Below, in pieces: positions 24,210 to 37,606 of a stretch of DNA of 64,000 nt (its first letter is position 1; every line of letters starts with the position of its first letter). This stretch comes from Episyrphus balteatus (taxonomy: Eukaryota > Arthropoda > Insecta > Diptera > Syrphidae), in contig NC_079135.1 in assembly GCF_945859705.1 (NCBI RefSeq), positions 36,629,679 through 36,693,678 on the forward strand. Direction: 5' to 3'. The notes below the pieces were generated by a model. The model worked only from the letters and a program-made list of their open reading frames with translations, was not told the origin of the DNA and ran no database searches. The position numbers were made by a program, and so were the translations under genes.

Positions 24210-27200
24210 TTATATCGTTTGAAGGAATGCAGCAATTTCAGCATTCGTATTTGCTACGGCAGCAAATTTATCTGGATAGTTTTCGCGAACTTCTTTAATC
24301 ATGCCCAAGGCATTCTCACATGTCTCATCGTCGACAAATTCCTTCTTGTAGAGAACATGGATAGCGATTGCGAGAATCTGTTCAAGGAAGGTGACAATAG
24401 CATCACGGCTCTGGATGTAGAGCAACTTGAAGCACTTGAAGATGGCGGCATTCTCGTCAAAGTCTTCTTTGAGTGGAAGATTTTGAAGGAAGACTGGCAG
24501 CACTTGTTGCAATGGAATCAAACTGCAATTGGTCATGATAAGGCGGGCAATGGCACCGCAAATGTTGTCCAAAGCACCTGGTTTGGATTCTTTAGCCACA
24601 GATTGGGAAAGAGCTGTGAGAATTTGAGGAAATGATCTAAAATAAAAAAGTAGGTAAATTACTTGATTGTCAGAATTGTGTTGTAATGAAACTTACTCAT
24701 AGGATTTAGCCTCAGAGTAGAGCACCAGCTCTCCAATACCAAAGACTGCATTTTGTCTAGCTTGATCGAACTCGTCAGACAAACCATCGAGCAGAACGGG
24801 CAACAATGTATCAAAGTATGTTGCTGAGCATGTTTGCAGAGGAGCAAAACATTCAGCAATGCAACCATAAGCGAAACAACGTTGGGATTCCAAATCTTCG
24901 TTCTTCTTTGCCTTTTCCTAGAAAACAAACAAAAATAATCAATACCTCAATTTTTGTAGGAATTCTTCTGTCAACTTACCAATTTTTGTAAAATAATTGG
25001 ACAAACTCTGCCAAAAAACATGGCAAATTGTTCAGGACGCATAGCCTTGCCAAACAATGGGATGATATTTCCAGCCGATTCGACAATAGCCTCATCGTAT
25101 TCACTTTCCTCATTTTCATCATCACCACCAGCACCAGTGGGATCATCAAATTGACATGCTACCTTGCCCAATAGGACATCATTGATGCATGCAAAAATGG
25201 TATCCCGAAGATCGTCATTGGGAATAGCCAATTGTTTCAAATCCTTCAACAAATCACCATAGCCCTCAACAGCAGCCATAACAACTGAAACTTCTTCATC
25301 ATCGCGAATGATTTGTCCCAATTTTGGGATCAAAATCACAACTGCATTTGAAACACCCTGAACATCCTTTTGTTTGTACAGGGCCAAAATGAAAGTGACC
25401 AACGCATCGATGGATACTTTACGGATATCTTCTTGTGGGTGATCAATCATTTTGTAGACATTTTGATAGGATTGTTCGAGATATGGAATGAAAGCAGCAC
25501 CACTGTGCAAAGCGAACTCCTTCAAAGCCAAAATGGCCTCTTCCTTTTCGTCCAAATAGGAATTCTCAACACTGTATCCGGCAATGTTGTCAAGATCATC
25601 ATCCTCTCCTTCGGACAATTCAATGTCGATTTCTTCATTCTCGTCGTTCTCAACAGCTGGAACTGGCAAATCGTCATCCTTGAAGTTGGGAATAACTTCT
25701 TCGGTGGACAAGATCGATTCGTAGATTCTTTCCATGATCTTTGGATAGACAGCACCCATTTCTTCGTGGACGACCTCAGCCAGAGAGGCAATTAGATTGT
25801 ACAATGCACGACGAACATCTGGATCATCAGCTTCGGCGAGTAAATTGAGGGCAAAGTTCATGGTGTCAGTGGCCAAGGGCATGAAGTTTTCTTTGCCAAT
25901 TGTTCTTGCAATGGCGGCCAAAGTGTCGATGGCTTGGGGTCTCAGCGAGATGATATCTTCATTGTCTGTCTTAACCAAGTACATTTGAAGGGTTTGAATG
26001 AGTTGATTGAAGAATGGCAGCATGTTTTCCTTGGCTGCATTTGCGGCAGCAGAAACAGCACTCAAAGCCAATTCACGCAAACGAACAGAGTTGTTGGGGT
26101 CCAAAGCTTGGAAGAGTCTTTAAGAAAAACATCCATTGAAAATTTGATTTGAAGAAAAGGGGGATTTTTTTTTTCTTACCTGTCCATCAACAAAGGCAAA
26201 TGGGGAACTAAAGCATCTTCAAGATTCTCACAGAAAGTTTCCAATGCGTAGAACATACGATCAATGTGTTTGGGTTCGGTACCGCCACTCTATATAAACG
26301 CACCAGAGAGAAAAAATGAAGAATATATTACTCGTTTAAGACTGTTCTTTTGGGGGAAAGGACTCAATAGCAGTGAATGATGTGATCATTTTCAAATTAA
26401 TCTTTAAATTCATAAAAATTTCGTTTTTTTATAGAACAGTTATTTGTTCAAGTAAGGAATTAAAAACTAAGGAACCTTACAAGACATGATTTAAATCAAT
26501 CTTAAAAGAAAGAAAAAATAAGAAAATTTCGAGAAATCATAACAACATTTTTTTTATTGTTTCTCTTGTACATCGTTGCCCGTTTAATTCATGGACATTT
26601 TACAGAGCATATGAGACCAATAATTAGTTGAGAACCTAGATGGGTACAAGGTTAACATTTAAGTCATCCATGGGCGCGAGTCTTTTAGCAGAAGAAACCC
26701 TCACAACTTTTACCGCCGCGTCTTTCTTTATCTTTTTGACGCACAAGAAGTATAAAGACGACGAACTGTATTTCGGTTCTATGATATTCTGAAATGATAG
26801 AAGTCCCTCTAGATTTACAGCAGTTCGTTTGTTTTTATTTCTAAGCAAATAAGACACCGACTACTTGCGAGGAAAAACAAAAGCACATGAGTTTTACGTG
26901 AACAAATTCACATTTCCCTTATTGTGAGTTCCGGGCGAAAAGTTGTTCACGTTCGGAAAACTCCTCATAAAAACTCCCCGGAAAACTCTCAGATACATTT
27001 TGGTGAAAAAAAAACAGTTTAGCAGAAAATGTTAATTCCCGTCTTTAAAACTCGCAATAGCTTTTAATGTACTTTGAGAATAATGTCAAATCAAGGCCAT
27101 CCATTAAGTCTAAACGGACTTGACTTGCTGATCTTTAAATGTGAATTTTGGTTAGTCTAAACATGTAAAAATCTTTTATTTATGAGAGAGATAAGCGAAG

Positions 27201-30200
27201 AGCCTCGTGTAATGGTCTCAGTATAGCGAAATTCTAAGTTATGGGGTCCATATTTGGTTGGTTTATTGTACACCCAAAAAGAAAGAACTCGTGGAGTGCA
27301 GTGCAAAACAGATGCAGCCAATAATAGAACGCACGCAGCTTTCAGCTTATAAGTCTTGCGATCAAAACACATCGAATGGTTTCATAGTCTAACAACTGTA
27401 CGAACAAAATACATTCTATTGCTAATATCGGTACTTGTTCTTAGTTAGTCAAATCGGTATCTTTTTATATTTTTTCAACTGACTGTACTATGTTCTAGGT
27501 CTTTTTTAAAGTTTAAACTTGCATTGTTTTTTTCCAATGGTTCCAATAATTTTTAATTTGGTCCAATATACACCTAAGTAACTACAATAAAAATTCTTTT
27601 AAACACCTTTTTAGACGTCAAAATAGGAAGTGTTCTTCTGTAAGAATTGTTTGTGACGAAGAAGTACATTATTAACTTCATTCTATCGTTTGGAAGGTGA
27701 CATCAAGTCAGGAAAAAAGTCCTCTCTTTAACTCAAGATTTGACACCAATTTTAAACAAAAAGCTAGAACCCGGTCTACCTTGAAAGTTTACAAAGCTGA
27801 TTTAGGCCCAATTTATTCAATCTCCATTAAAGTAAAAGTTGCCATTAAAATTTTAAAATTTATATGCGATTTGATAGACTTTCAATTTTTAATGGCAATA
27901 AATAAATAAATTGGAACTTAGAGTTGTTTGCTCAGTCGAAATTTAAATATTTAAGTTGAAAATAAATTCTTATCCTCTACTTTTTCACTCTCATTAAGTT
28001 TTATGTCAACTTAAAACCCCGAACAAAATGTATGGATGTTTTTCTAACTCTAAATTTCATTTGTCCGCAGAAAATGCTTGGTTTAGGTATTTCTTCTAAG
28101 GATCTTAGGCTCGAAAGCATAGAGTTGAACTGACCCGAAGTTTTAAATCATCCCGAAAACATATGTCTGAATTTTTCAGATTTTTTACATTTTTGTAACG
28201 ATTCCATCAAAAATTTCTAATGGTATTCAAGAAATACCAGATTTGGATTCAGCGATCCTAAAATACGATGAAAACCTAGTCAGACCTCTTTTTGAGAGCC
28301 AAAGAGAAATTTCGCTCTTAAATTTTATGTATAAATTGGAAGTGTTTGCTTATAAAAAAAACAGTTAGTTCTTTTACATAATTCAGCTGAAAAGCTGTAC
28401 TTATTTTTTCATAATATTTTCGAAAACCTGAAATAATTGCATTAAATTTTTGCAAAAGTTATATAAAAAAAAATAAAATTAAATTAAAAGTATCAAAGGA
28501 TAAAATAAGAAAAATTCAAAACCAATACACCAAAACCAAAGAACACATTGAACAAAAAATTAAAAAGATAATCTAATATAAGAATCCGATTAAAAGTGCA
28601 CCTTAATTATTTAAAACAAATTAATTTCATAAAAATGATCACATCAAACAAAAACTGGAAAGACAAAATATATTCGCTAGAGATCATATTTTCTGTCAAT
28701 CATCATCATTATGTCTTAACCCAATTCGTTAACAAAGATTTTCGTTTGATTTGAAGACCACTGAGGTGTAAAATTGAGTCACTATTTGCTATTCCTGAAT
28801 GGGCTGAAGCTGAATTCTTGTAAATAGTGAGGAAAACAGCTTTGAATAAAACAGGATAATACAAAGAGAGAGAGAGAGAAGAGACAAAGAGATGGACTAA
28901 TCAAGAAAAACTTACCCTCAATTCATTGCACAATTGTTGTAAAAATTCAAATAGAATTGGTAAAATTTCAGGAGCGAATTTTGTGATATCGGGTTGCAAA
29001 TGTTCAGAGAACTGACCCAATGCAAAGAAGGCAGCATTACGAACAATTGGATTCAAGTCAGTGATGCCAACTTTCACAATATTCAACATAGTTTCCAAGT
29101 ATTTGTTGCAAATGGCTTCAGAGCAGCCTTCGGCAATGACAGCCATGCTTAGGAAGGCAGCCTTACGTGGCAACGGATCGTTACCTTGTAGGGCTGGCTC
29201 CAAAAGCTGCAATAGTGGTGGAATAAGTTTCTCTGGGGGAACATGCAATGCCAGCAGATCCATTGTTTGAGTTGCAGTTGTCATTGGATTGGAATTGTCT
29301 TCACCAAGGAAGTATTCCTCATCATCTAGAGAAGATCAAAAATTATGTTAAAACAAAATAAACTCAAAAAAACTTAAGCAATTCTTACCATCAGCCGATT
29401 CTGGTTCAGTGGCCATTAAGTTGAAAACAACTTGAATGATGGGTTCAACAAGCTTCTGCTTGACAATAACCTTCTTCTTCAAGCGCACCAACCAACCAAT
29501 GTATGCTACAGTTTTTACACGCACTGAGCTATCCAACTGAGTATTATTGGAAGCCTCCAAGCAAAAATCCAACAACAATCGAATGTTTGATGTTAATAAT
29601 TTTGGAGTATAGTCAGCCATGCTTTCCAAAATATCAAAAGCTTGGACGAACTTAAAAAAAAAAGACAATATTTAAAATCTTTGAAAAATATAGTCTTTAA
29701 ATTGTCTTACCTTTTCAGAGTCCTGGACGGCAAAAGCTTGAAGAGACTTAATAACCAGAGGAATCGATTTCTGGTAGGTCAATTCAGCAGTGTTGTGTCC
29801 CAAAATGAATGGCACCAAATAAGTCATACCCATGAGAATATTGTAGATAACTTGAGTGGCCATATTTCCACTGGCTTCGGTTGCAACCAAAGCAGCAGTA
29901 AACATTTCACAAATAGATTCCATATGTGCAACAAATTGTTCAGGTGCTACATCAGTTAATGTAGCAAAGATCGATGAACCCAATTCACTTTGCTTTGGAT
30001 CAGCTGAACTGCAATGGCTGTAGACAAATTGCAAGACCTCTTGAATCCATGATCCCTTCTTATCGGCTTCATGGCGAATCAAGACACCAATAAACTGGGC
30101 AATGGCATTGCGAACAGATTTTTCTTGCTCTTGCATAAGTGCATTAAGCATTCCTTGTTTGATCCTGTAAATTAATAAAAACAAAAAGAAAGATGAATAT

Positions 30201-33200
30201 TATGTCAAGAGGGATTTTTTTATTTTTATTCTTACACTAATTGTTGCTCAGGTGGGATCATTTGCCAATTGCGCAGTTTTCCCAAACGCTTCTTCAACAA
30301 AACCGCCGAATATTGACGGATTTGAGGTTCCTTCGATGACACTACGATCTGGCATAGTGCTGGAATAGTTTCGGGATGCTTGTAGGCTTCCTGCAAATCA
30401 GCCGTTGCCTGCAAAACAAAACACAAAATTAATGGTTACAAATATATAAAAAAAGAAAGTTTAAATTAAAAATAGGTTCTTTTAATTTATTCAAGTTCAG
30501 CCTTTCCTGCAACTTTTATTTGCCTCTTTCAAGAAGGCGGCTGTTCAATTCCAATTCACACGAAGGTGATAAAAGTGGAAGGCTGTCATTTATTTGTTTA
30601 AGATATTGAAGCACCCATTAAAAACCCATCTAAAGACACGGCAATTATTCCCTTTAAGCACACGTTCGTTTTATTGCATAAAATTGCCTCCAATCCAACT
30701 AAAGTGAGAATTTCAATTTTCTATTTTTAAAAGGCAACCGCTTGAGGAAAAGAAAAAATACACAAACCAATCGGCACGTTATGTTTGTTTACCAATGATT
30801 TAGAATTTTACAAGTAGGGTAGGTCTATAAGAAAGGGGGAGGAAGGAAATATGAGGAAAAATTCACAATAAGAATGTAAGAAAAAAAAGACAAAAACAGG
30901 ATTTCATATTACAAAAACAACCTCTATTCATTTAATAAGATGTCTTATTGTTGATGTTCAGGTAATTTTTCATTTTTATGTAAACAACAACAATAAAGTT
31001 TTCGTGAGAAACATTTGGTTCATGAATCATTGCGTTAAATGACTAAAAATAGGTAAATATAGTAGTGCACAAAGATAACAATATAATATGATGTATCTTT
31101 TTCGTTAAGCCCTAATGCATCATTTCATTTAGATGATGATGATTTAGATTGAAATTCAGGTAGTGAGAAAGAAAAGATGAGCAATTTCCGGCATCTGTTT
31201 GCAAAATAGGGAATATATTTGTATGGAGTATACATTACAGAGATTTTCAGAATTGTATGCCTTGAAAACAATTTTTAAGAAAGCAGACATTCCTTTGGGT
31301 TTTCCACATTTCCCACCATCTTTAATCGCATTGGACATTGTGATGGTTATACAGGCCAATATGAAACTTATTTAGGCCTTAGAAAAGGTAAAGGTTTTTG
31401 TTGTGTATTTTAACATTGTGTCATATAAGCAAAATTGGCAGAACTTTTGGTTTCAGACTCGAAAGGTTTTATAAGGTCCTAAAAGGTTTCTAGAGAAAAT
31501 CTAATTTGAGTTGGATCAGGCGGGAAAGTGATTTCACATTTCACAGCTTCATAGAACTAAAATCAACTCTTAAATGAGACTGTTTTGCGAAAACTGTCTC
31601 AAATTTGTTTTGGTTGCTGTTCCTCTCGTAGCTTGTTCCATTATATTTTGTTCTTTTCTATACGCCCCCGCACACAACAGACTTTCTATTGGCTGATAGT
31701 CAGGTTAGACTAAATAGTCGGGTCGGATGTATTTTGAAAACAATTATGTATTGTGTAGCATATGCATACTATTTTTCAATCGTTTAAACTTATTCATCGG
31801 CCGATACTTAATCGTTGAAATATTCGCATTTTCATACATAAAAAGTCTGTAGCTGTATTAGGTATGTACTGTCAACATTTGAACAAGCAAATTATGCATT
31901 CGTAAAAAAAAAAAGTTGAGATAACAATCACACAATCACACAAACAATGACATTACGATAATAGAAAATGCGAAAAAGTGCGTCTCGGAAGTCCGTTTGT
32001 CCGTCCATATGTCAGTGTCATTCTGCAAAATATATCTATCGGTCTGTATAAGGAGCTACAACCTAAACGGCTCGGCCGATCCACTTTAAACTTGGTATAT
32101 AGCAGTTTTTGGATCTTGTACAAAAGGGTTTTTGGAATTCATTTTTTTTTTTTTGACTAAAAATAACGGTACTCAAAAACGGCTCCTACGATTTTGATCA
32201 AAAAATTCAAGTGTTAGTTTTTAGACAAGTTTTATAAAAAAAAGTTTTTTTTTAATCGTTTTTAACGGTACCTCTCATAGAACCATTTTTTTTTTTAATC
32301 TGATTTTCTCCCTAACGATTTGCTGAATGAAAAAATAATTTTGGTATTTAAAAAAAAAATTTAAAAATTTGTTTGAAAAATAGAATTTTCGAAAACGGGA
32401 TATTGAATTTTTTTGAAATTTTTTAGGTGTTGATAAATAAATGCTACAAAATGGCATAGGTACAAATTTTGTTTTTAAACTTTTTTTTTTCAAAAAAAAA
32501 ATATTAAAAAAAATTATTTTTTTTTTAACGACTGACGATTTTGACATTTTTTTTTTCAAAAATGCATCTTTATAAAAGATACTTGTAACTTAATTTGATT
32601 TGAAGAGTTGTTTTTTTTTTTTCAATTGAAAAACGAATTTTATTTTTTATGACTGGTTTAAGCTAAACCAGTTATTTTTTATTTGTTGATGGTATACCTA
32701 ATACCTACCATCATTTTTAAAATAATTATGTAAAAAAAAATTTTTTTAAATGGGAACAAAAACTAAACAAAGTTAAACCAAAAAAAGGGACAAGTGAAAG
32801 AGCAAGATTTTATTTATCTTGTAATCTCATGAAATTATTTTTGTTTGAGAGAATTTATTTTGTCAGCTACAAAATTCTTGGAAACTGTCATTACAGATAC
32901 TCATAGATCAAATTGAGAGTTCAATTTAATTTTTAGAATGTAAAGCTCAAATTAATTTTTGAATGTTCCACATTTAAATAATGGAAAATTGTTCTATCAC
33001 ATGTAAAAATTTCTCTTTGAAAAATTTGGAATGAATTTCACTTAAAAAAATTAACGCTTATACTAAAGTGGCTACCAAAACGCTCTTCAAATACGGAAAG
33101 AGCACCCTCAAGTTAGTAAAGCTGCGTCCTTATCTCATGTTCGGTAAAAAAATTGATTTAGAACCACAAATTTTGCTTTCCGTCGACTATTTATTAAGAA

Positions 33201-35869
33201 GGTAATAAAATAATAATAATAAAACTTAAAAAAAAAACTACGTACCAAAACAAAATTTTCAAACAAATTAAACTTACAAGACATTTCTATAGGTATACCA
33301 AACTACGTAGCAAAACAAAATTTTCAAACAAATTAAACTTACAAAAAATTTCTATAGGTATACCAAATTTTAATAAAATCCGTTCGTTTGGGCGTTGGCA
33401 ATGTGCAGAAATGGATTTATGACAACAGCCAAATCTTGACCATCTCCACGATTGTTATAATGGGTCGAAAGTAATAAATTCAATACGAAACTCTTTAAAG
33501 GACCCCGCACATTTTGTATGGGTAGTGGCCCTCGGTGAAATTGTCTGAAATTTTAGTAAGTTGTTCTCTTGAAGCCCTTGATCAAAAGTTGATATGAACA
33601 GAAAGTCGAAAAATGGACAGTTTTGAAAATAACGGTTTTTTTCCGATGACTATCTCAAACCTTTTAAAAGGGATGGTAACTCTCTATATTGTGTTTTCGG
33701 CTATTTTTTAGTGGAATCCATAGGTTTTTAGGGTCGCTGAAAGAGAAGTCCATTTCGGCCTATCACGTACGGTTTTCCAGATAACCTCAAAAAATGTTAC
33801 AGCCTCAAAATTTTTTTTGTTTGATCTGGGAGTGCGACTATGTTTATTATATGTTTTTCGGGTCGCTGAAACCAGATTCAAAGTCTATTTTGTCCTATGA
33901 CGTCAGGTTTTCCAGATAACCTCAAAAAAGATGTTCGTTTCTTTTTTGATGTTATCTCGAAAACCTGAAGTGATAGCGCAAAATAAAATTTCAGACAATT
34001 TCACCGAGGGCCACTTCCCATACAAAATGTGATGGGTGCTTTCAAAGATTGGGCCATTCAAATTTAAAACGAAGGAATTAATCACGAATCACGTAGGTAA
34101 AAAAAAAAATTCATCCAATCCGTACAACAGATTATAAAATAGCCATTTTAACTAATAATACTTTTGACAGTATAATATATGTTTTATATCATTTACGTTT
34201 GAACTACCACTACCGCAACTAACCATATACTTACATTGTTATGTTTAATACTAAAATACCACCCCTTCTCTATTAAAAAAAAAAAAAAAAACACGATATC
34301 ATTGTTTTACAAGTTACATCATAAGATACATACATACTCACAAGTCACAACTATTGTTTATCTTACCAATTTACATAGGTATACCGAGAATATCTAGTTA
34401 TCAAAAAAAAAAAAAAATTCTTCCACTTACAGCTATTGCCGTTGTATAGTTTAACATTTGAAAAAAATAAACAAACAAAACATAATAACGAACAAACGAA
34501 AAAAAAAAACTAAATTCAAATAGGGTGCGAAATTGCTAATGAATTAAATCCGCCACCCCTCGCTATTTCTACCTACACAGCAACTAACTATAAATAAACA
34601 AGTCTCCTTACCTACAAATGTACATACTTTTTAATTAACGCTACATTTCTCTCCACTCGCCATTGCATGTTATTCATTATGATCTTTGAACCAACAAAAA
34701 ATTTCTCTATCCTAATCTCCCCACCTTAATACTATTTGAATCAGACCAAATAATCTCAAAAAAAAAAAAAAACTATCAATCAATCGTCATCTAATAAAAT
34801 GTGTACGTACTTCATCTATTATCAAGCTTCTATGACACATTACCTATATTTTTTTAATTGCTGCAGCTTGAGTGCGTACAAATGCTCCAAAATGGATCAT
34901 AATAATTCACAAATTTGTTCCCCGTCATTTCCTACTTGGCAACAAATTTTTAAAATAGAGTACAGAGTAATAATTGTTCCATCAGCCGGCTAGCTTTATG
35001 CATGCATTGGTGCGGTGGTTCGTGAGACTTTAAAGAGAGTCAAATCAAAAAACATCCATATAAAAAAATGAATGAGGAGAATGGCATGCCAATAATTTAA
35101 TTGCCAACTCAACGTTTTAGGAAAATCTAATATGAATAGCAAATAGCTACGAATTTTTTAGGAAATTAACGACGCACAAGACAATCAGAGAATCAGCACA
35201 TAAAGATAGGTATAGGAGATAAATAAGGAGTGGCAGGCAAATTGGCCCAGGTTCCTCCAAACCAAAACACGTGTATCATTTTCAATTTATAGAAGAGATC
35301 TCCTCTTTTTCGATTCCAAACGAAATAATTTGAAAATGATTCACATTCCCAAAGCTTAACAGAGCGTAACATACCGGAAAATAAAATTAAGACAAAAAAA
35401 AAAGAAAGAAAGATCGTGTTCCCAAATAAGAGCTTCGCCATGGCTACAAAAGACCCCACCCGCTTGTAGTATATATCTTTCTCCAGGGAAGAGAACTTTT
35501 TTTTAGTGAATTCATCGACAGATCATGCAATGGAGCTCTACAGAAGAAAAAAAAAGAGCTTTTTCTTCATCAATATGTCCGCCCGGTGAAGGAGGTCACC
35601 ATCTTCGTCGACAATTGAGAGCTACCACGTGTTTTCTTCGTACATTTAGCAAAGATTTTATAAAAGCGAATCTAACCTGTTTCGAATTTTTTTTTTTCAA
35701 CAGAATTCCGATGCACAATGCAAATGGAATTCAAGAAAATTTCACTTTTTACATAGTAAATGAGTATTTTAATGTGAAAAATGTATAAAATTAAAAAATA
35801 AAATAAAAAACTTACCTTTTGTATAACATCGTTGTCTGCTACTAGAAGATTAGCGATAATTTGTTCCAT
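24210..35869 (-). CDS. Ipo4: Importin-4 (karyopherin-beta family nuclear import receptor)
   Basis: Nine exons on the minus strand: 35816-35869, 30236-30408, 29711-30164, 29389-29650, 28916-29325, 26180-26289, 24980-26117, 24697-24917 and 24210-24636. They total 3249 nt or 1082 aa, and every junction is GT..AG and in frame. It starts MEQIIANLLVADNDVIQKAT and continues with the importin-beta N-terminal pattern PQIRQYSAVLLKKRL. The rest is helical HEAT-type repeats, with acidic loops around residues 645 (EEIDIELSEGEDDD) and 818 (GGDDENEESEYDE). The length fits importin-4. The family carries cargo such as histones and ribosomal proteins through nuclear pores and releases it on RanGTP; that role is inferred. 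From memory, Drosophila has two importin-4 relatives (apollo, artemis); only one copy is seen here. Introns 1 (5.4 kb) and 5 (2.6 kb) are large and repeat-bearing. Confidence 0.93.
26290..28915 (-). other. Importin-4 intron 5 (2.6 kb)
   Basis: No coding exon was found between the in-frame junctions NELR and SGGTEP. Near 26925-27065 it contains a piece (GAGTTCCGGGCGAAAAGTTG ... ACTCGCAATAGCTTTT) related to 20425-20580, so a dispersed repeat. A (GA)n run sits at 28866-28880 just before the exon 5 donor. Confidence 0.6.
31975..32160. repeat. Dispersed repeat with GTCCGTC / CTGTATAAGGAGCTA words
   Basis: GTCCGTTTGTCCGTCC, CTGTATAAGGAGCTACAACC and AACTTGGTATATAGCAG recur near 62540-62600 (in the nbs intron), and in diverged form at 55990-56100 (GTCCGTCGGTCTGTGCGTC, GAGCTAGGGCCTAAACGG, GAAACTTGGTACAG). 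Such blocks are common dispersed repeats in insect genomes. Class not determined. Confidence 0.6.
33236..33366. repeat. 65-bp tandem duplication
   Basis: AACTACGTA(C/G)CAAAACAAAA ... TTTCTATAGGTATACCA occurs twice in direct succession (33236-33300 and 33301-33366), differing at only a few positions. A recent duplication inside importin-4 intron 1. Confidence 0.85.
33491..34047. mobile_element. Fold-back element in importin-4 intron 1
   Basis: The left end has CACATTTTGTATGGGTAGTG, GCCCTCGGTGAAATTGTCTG and AAATTT. The right end has the inverse AAATTTCAGACAATTTCACC, GAGGGCCACTTCCCATACAA and AATGTG. The interior repeats a TTTTCCAGATAACCTCAAAAA motif twice. Non-autonomous, no transposase; relatives of the interior occur near 21640-21700 and 28180-28260. 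Confidence 0.75.
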
Positions 35870-36525
35870 TTTCTTCTAATTTTTATTGGAATTTTTTTCA
35901 GCTTTCAAATATTCTTTTTGCCGATGAGAAAACTTGTTGGATATTTTCTTATATTTCGTTATTTTATTTGTTGTTTTGTTTTATTGATTAGTCGATGAAC
36001 ACTGAGATTTTTCTTTTTTTTAAACAAGTTGATCAGTGAATAAAAAAAGATTAATTTTTCACACAATTTAATTTGATTTTTGCTATGCACCAAAGAAAAA
36101 AACGTGTACTCGACCAACCAACTAGCCACACGAAAATAAGTTCGACTTTTTTGTGAGGTTTTCTTTTTTTTTTTTTGCACAACTGCGCGCCGCCGGAGAC
36201 TTTTTCGTTCATGCAAATTCGAAAAAAAAATTTGCTTGATTTTCGAATTTGGCGCCGAAAAAACAGGGATGGCGGATGGATTTTTTAGTACAGTAAGAAC
36301 GAAAAGTATTTGAGTGTGGAATTCCATAAAGTATAAAGCTTTATAGAAGCGGGCCCTACTAACAATTTTGCTTCTATAATGCTTTACAAAAGCAACAATT
36401 GCATCTGTAAAGCTTTATAGAACCAAAATTGTTTGTCGCGGGAATGTTGGTTGGTAAGCTTTTCGAGACGTGTGAACGTAAGCCACAGTTGACAAAATCG
36501 CCATAGAAAAATCCTAGTCGACTTA
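35870..36525 (-). promoter_or_regulatory. Upstream region of importin-4
   Basis: About 0.65 kb between the importin-4 start codon and the mobile-element cluster must hold its 5' UTR and proximal promoter, since the next 6 kb is transposon. No TATA box or confident initiator could be assigned. A short GC-rich block with GGCGCC and GCGCGCCGCCGG words lies at 36183-36255. Confidence 0.4.
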
Positions 36526-36575
36526 AAGGCTTGGCCACACCGGAGGGTATCCGGTAGCGGTATGGGTAGAGGTAA

Positions 36576-36590
36576 CGGTACTTGTATGAA
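36576..36590. repeat. Target-site duplication of LINE, left copy
   Basis: CGGTACTTGTATGAA is identical to the right copy at 42150-42164. This 15-bp direct repeat marks the LINE insertion point inside the MITE. Confidence 0.9.
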
Positions 36591-37606
36591 TTGAATTGAA
36601 TTGAATTTCTTTATTGAGTCTTTTAGGTTACAGTTGCTGTCTTAGTCTAAAAATAACAATTCTTTACTACTTTACTTAAGTTAAACTGGCGGCTATAATG
36701 TATTGCCTGCTCTTTCAGTTGCTTTGTAATGAAAATGAATACAATGTTTGCCTCATGGCGGTCAGTAAAATGTTTTTCTTTTTTTTCTACTCTTGCTCAT
36801 GACAGAGAGTTTTGTTTACGTTAACTGTGTGACGTTTTGTCACCCTCTTATAAACTAGGATACATATATACAATAAAAAAACTACAGATACCTTACAAAC
36901 TAACCCTACGATAGAATGCCTTGAACATTTGTTAGGTTTGTGAGATACGAATATACATAGTATGTACGGAATACAAATATACATTTTCTTTTTTTTTTTT
37001 GTTAGAGCGAGAGCTCAGTCAGATTCTTGTGAATACATTGTATGTTAGGTTAACATTTTCGTTTATAAGAGCGAGTACGCCCTTAGATTCATTATTTATT
37101 TGTTTTTTTTTTTTTTTTTCCCTTTTTAGTGAATATTATTAACATGGAGGAAAAAGGCATTTATCGGGGAACACATTTATACTTCGATTGTTGTGTACGA
37201 GACGAGATAAACATAGATACACAGAGGGTGTTACAAAAGAAAAAAAAAGAAACTTCATTAATGAAGATAATGAATGACAGATAACATTGATTATTACAAT
37301 TATTTGTTTTATAAAATATTTTTACTTTTGATTTGTTGTTCATTTAATTGTCTTTTACATTGATGATTTTGTAATTATTTATTTTATAATAATACCTGTT
37401 ATATATTGTTTGATAAATACTTGAATTGTATTTTATTTCAATTAGAAGATAACTAAATGATACTTATTCTAGTATTTTTAAGTAAGTACTGTCGGCCAAT
37501 CTTTAGAGAATTTTGGTAACTTATTTTTAATAATTTTATAGGTAGAAAAGGGGTTCCCCCAACGTACACTGTAGTGAATCGCGGGACGCAAGTGGCGAAT
37601 GGATAA

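Larger units (their letters stand above)
30409..35815 (-). other. Importin-4 intron 1 (5.4 kb)
   Basis: A large first intron separates an 18-codon first exon from the rest. It holds a dispersed repeat (31975-32160), a 65-bp tandem duplication (33236-33366) and a fold-back element (33491-34047). The rest is AT-rich with no protein-like ORF. Confidence 0.65.

Noticed and set aside
25370..25795. 141-codon plus-strand frame opposite importin-4
   Set aside because: Shadow of importin-4 exon 7 in the reverse frame. Exon 7 has clear HEAT-repeat content on the minus strand.
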